DNA from: an uncultured Bacteroidota bacterium
GTDB taxonomy: Bacteria; Bacteroidota; Bacteroidia; Bacteroidales; UBA12077
Direction of reading: 5' to 3'
DNA length: 64,000 bases
NCBI GenBank assembly: GCA_913055635.1
Contig: CAJXLK010000025.1
Coordinates: forward strand, 1 to 64,000
The position numbers and the translations under genes are program-made. A model generated the notes under the pieces. It was not told the DNA's origin. It searched no databases and was given only the letters and a program-made list of their open reading frames with translations. Shown here one piece after another: positions 61,973 through 64,000 of the stretch (its first letter is position 1; each line of letters starts with the position of its first letter).

Positions 61973-62911
61973 ATGAGGATTGGCGTGGATATGATGGGGG
62001 GCGATTATGCTCCCCAGACGACGGTAATGGGCGCTGTTTTGGCGCACCAATCCATCAATTCACAGGCTCAGCTGATTCTGATTGGGGACAGCCATCAGAT
62101 CAAAGACATTTTAAGGAACAAAGGTTACCCGGAAGATTATTTTGAAATCATTCACGCCGGTCAAATCATCCAAAACGGCGAGAATCCCTCCAAAGCCTTC
62201 AACAAGAAACCCTGGTCGAGCATCAAACTGGGGTTTTCCCTTTTGGAGGAGGGAAGGATTGATGGTTTTGCCAGTGCTGGAAACACCGGTGCTATGATGG
62301 TGGGGGCCATGTATACGGTAAAGTCGTTGCCGGGGATCATCAGGCCTGTCATTACTGCTTCGGTGCCGCAATATGATGGTGATTTTGCCATATTGCTGGA
62401 TGTGGGCATCAATCCCGACAGCAAGCCGGATGTTCTTTTTCAGTACGGACTGATCGGTTCGATCTATGCCCATCACGTATACCACATCGAGAATCCCCGG
62501 GTTGGTCTGGTCAACATCGGGGAAGAACCTGAAAAAGGCAATTTGGTGGCCCGTTCGGCCTACGAACTGATGCAGGGGACTTCCAAATACAACTTCATCG
62601 GGAATGTGGAAGGCAGTGAGCTTTTTGAGAGCAAGGCCGATGTGATGGTCTGCGACGGATTTGTCGGGAACATCATCCTCAAACAAGCTGAAGCCACTTA
62701 TAAACTTATCCGCAAAAGAGGCATCCACGATGCATTTTTCGAACGGTTCAATTTCGAAAACATTGGAGGAACGCCATTGTTAGGAGTAAACGGGAACATC
62801 ATCATCGGTCATGGCATCTCGAATGAAGTAGCCATTAAAAACATGATCATTCACACGAAATATGTCATAGAGGCCAAACTATCGGAAAAAATTAAATCAG
62901 CGTTTCAATGA
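61973..62911 (+). CDS. plsX: Phosphate acyltransferase PlsX
   Basis: A 312-residue enzyme that makes acyl-phosphate from acyl-ACP, used by PlsY to start phospholipid synthesis. The ATG at 61973 gives the family's standard opening MRIGVDMMGGDYAP; a TTG at 61958 would add five residues. Further signatures are SAGNTGAMMVGA, LLDVGINPDSKPDVLFQYG, LVNIGEEPEKGN, ADVMVCDGFVGNIILK and GTPLLGVNG. Cytoplasmic, peripheral at the membrane. It overlaps fabH by 4 bases, so synthesis of PlsX and FabH is coupled. Confidence 0.96.
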   Translation: MRIGVDMMGGDYAPQTTVMGAVLAHQSINSQAQLILIGDSHQIKDILRNKGYPEDYFEIIHAGQIIQNGENPSKAFNKKPWSSIKLGFSLLEEGRIDGFASAGNTGAMMVGAMYTVKSLPGIIRPVITASVPQYDGDFAILLDVGINPDSKPDVLFQYGLIGSIYAHHVYHIENPRVGLVNIGEEPEKGNLVARSAYELMQGTSKYNFIGNVEGSELFESKADVMVCDGFVGNIILKQAEATYKLIRKRGIHDAFFERFNFENIGGTPLLGVNGNIIIGHGISNEVAIKNMIIHTKYVIEAKLSEKIKSAFQ

Positions 62912-63915
62912 GCAAGTTACGTGCAACGATCACCGGGGTAGGCGGCTATGTGCCCCAGTACCGGCTGACCAACGATGAACTGAGCCGGTTGGTCGAGACC
63001 AACGATGAATGGATCATGACCCGCATTGGCATCAAAGAACGGCGGATCCTCAAGGAAAAAGGGAAAGGTTCCTCCGAACTTGGGGTAAAAGCGGTCAATG
63101 AACTTCTGGAAAAGACCGGTACCGATCCTGGAGAGGTCGACTTGCTGATATGTCCAACGGTAACCCCTGATATGCAATTCCCTGCCACTGCCAATGTCAT
63201 CAGTGACAAGGCGGGAATAACCAATGCCTTTAGTTTTGACCTCAATGCCGGATGTTCCGGCTTTTTATATGCCATGTCCACGGCGGCCAGGTTTGTTGAG
63301 TCGGGCGCTTACCAAAAAGTGGTGGTGGTAGGGGCCGAAAAGATGTCGTCCATCGTAGACTACCAGGACCGCGCTACCTGTCCGATATTTGGCGACGGGG
63401 CCGGCGCCATATTGATGGAGCCCACCGAACAAGACCATGGTCTCAAGGATGAAATCCTCCAGGTGGATGGATCGGGCCGCAAACACCTCCATCAAAAGGC
63501 AGGGGGATCCCTCAAACCTGCCTCGCACGAGACGGTTGACGCCCGCGAACATTTCATCTACCAGGAAGGTCAACAGGTCTTTAAAGCCGCTGTGGCCAAA
63601 ATGGCCGACGTATCAGTGGAAATCATGAACCGCAACCAAATCGCCCCCAATGAACTCAACTGGCTGGTACCCCACCAGGCCAACATGCGCATCATTGAAG
63701 CCACTGCTCGCCGAATGGGTATCAAAAGAGAACAGGTCATGATCAATATCCAGCGTTACGGCAATACCACCGCCGCAACCCTACCCCTGTGCCTGTGGGA
63801 GTGGGAAGAAAAACTCAATAAAGGCGATAACTTGATCTTTGCAACCTTCGGTGCCGGATTCACCTGGGGAGCCATATACGTTAAATGGGGATACCAGGGC
63901 AGCAATGGTAAATAA
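62908..63915 (+). CDS. fabH: Beta-ketoacyl-ACP synthase III (FabH)
   Basis: A 335-residue condensing enzyme that joins acetyl-CoA and malonyl-ACP to start fatty-acid synthesis. The catalytic triad is visible: Cys116 in LNAGCSGFLYA, His256 in WLVPHQANMRI and Asn286 in RYGNTTAA. GDGAGAILM is also conserved. It overlaps plsX by 4 bases and is the last gene in the window, with no terminator seen in the remaining 85 bases. Confidence 0.97.
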   Translation: MSKLRATITGVGGYVPQYRLTNDELSRLVETNDEWIMTRIGIKERRILKEKGKGSSELGVKAVNELLEKTGTDPGEVDLLICPTVTPDMQFPATANVISDKAGITNAFSFDLNAGCSGFLYAMSTAARFVESGAYQKVVVVGAEKMSSIVDYQDRATCPIFGDGAGAILMEPTEQDHGLKDEILQVDGSGRKHLHQKAGGSLKPASHETVDAREHFIYQEGQQVFKAAVAKMADVSVEIMNRNQIAPNELNWLVPHQANMRIIEATARRMGIKREQVMINIQRYGNTTAATLPLCLWEWEEKLNKGDNLIFATFGAGFTWGAIYVKWGYQGSNGK

Positions 63916-64000
63916 CTCCCTTCCTGGTTCAACCCAAAACCATTTTGACGATATTCTAACAGATGGTTGTCTCCAGTAAATTTGTATGCTAATGATCAAT
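63916..64000. other. Window edge, no gene seen
   Basis: Too short to support a feature; no start of another gene was recognised on either strand. Confidence 0.3.

Overview
The window is chromosomal DNA of a free-living-type Bacteroidota. Four things point there. Two proteins end in type IX secretion (T9SS) sorting domains and a PorZ-type T9SS component is present. Several genes and both tRNAs have the Bacteroidota -7 promoter motif TAnnTTTG, some with a TTTG/TTG box about 20 bases upstream. The gene orders pyrH-frr and DUF177-rpmF-plsX-fabH are typical. Most starts lack a strong Shine-Dalgarno sequence. I cannot fix the order or family. No phage, insertion sequence or CRISPR array was seen.

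Layout. 1-4151: aldehyde dehydrogenase (-), tRNA-Leu(CAA), dCMP deaminase and S41 protease (+). 4148-22188: a four-gene minus-strand operon, read from high to low coordinates: an LPP20-like protein, a PEGA-repeat membrane protein, a cohesin-domain lipoprotein, and a 4447-residue T9SS cargo protein with FISUMP, ASPM-SPD-2-like, VCBS, beta-helix, LamG, dockerin-like and cohesin-like modules. This is the most interesting system here. 22545-26249: alpha/beta hydrolase, PorZ and RdgB (-). 26476-30156: a propeller-sensor adenylate cyclase fused to an HD domain. 30292-33893: DUF2797 protein (-), then a PspC/PadR/PspC operon (+). 34012-34087: tRNA-Gln. 34305-39867: SpoIIE-type phosphatase, EF-P, TsaB, HlyD-type adaptor and TolC (all -). 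40108-40812: YgjP-type metalloprotein. 41223-48908: three tandem paralogous Cache-HAMP-GAF-PAS sensors with no output domain. 49048-52769: DEAD-box helicase, TlpA-like thioredoxin, RRF and UMP kinase (-). 53277-55010: OmpL47-like repeat protein (+). 55383-61037: MscS channel, a HExxH/TolB-propeller/barrel-like protein and a T9SS-secreted endonuclease/phosphatase (-). 61224-63915: DUF177, L32, PlsX and FabH (+), linking ribosome and fatty-acid/phospholipid synthesis.

Non-coding structure is unusually rich. A 15-base palindrome, CCCCGCT-W-AGCGGGG, recurs at three intergenic sites. There are four unrelated intergenic tandem arrays: a purine-rich array with 17 TAAGGAG motifs before pyrH, a 7-base array that supplies the start codon of a 1003-residue surface-type protein, a 15-base array running into the 3' end of mscS, and a degenerate array of about 24 bases after tRNA-Gln.

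The genes suggest a cell that invests heavily in its surface: T9SS cargo and machinery, large calcium-binding adhesin-like repeats, a possible cohesin-dockerin attachment pair, and several membrane sensors. All functions are inferred from sequence motifs read by eye; no database search was possible.
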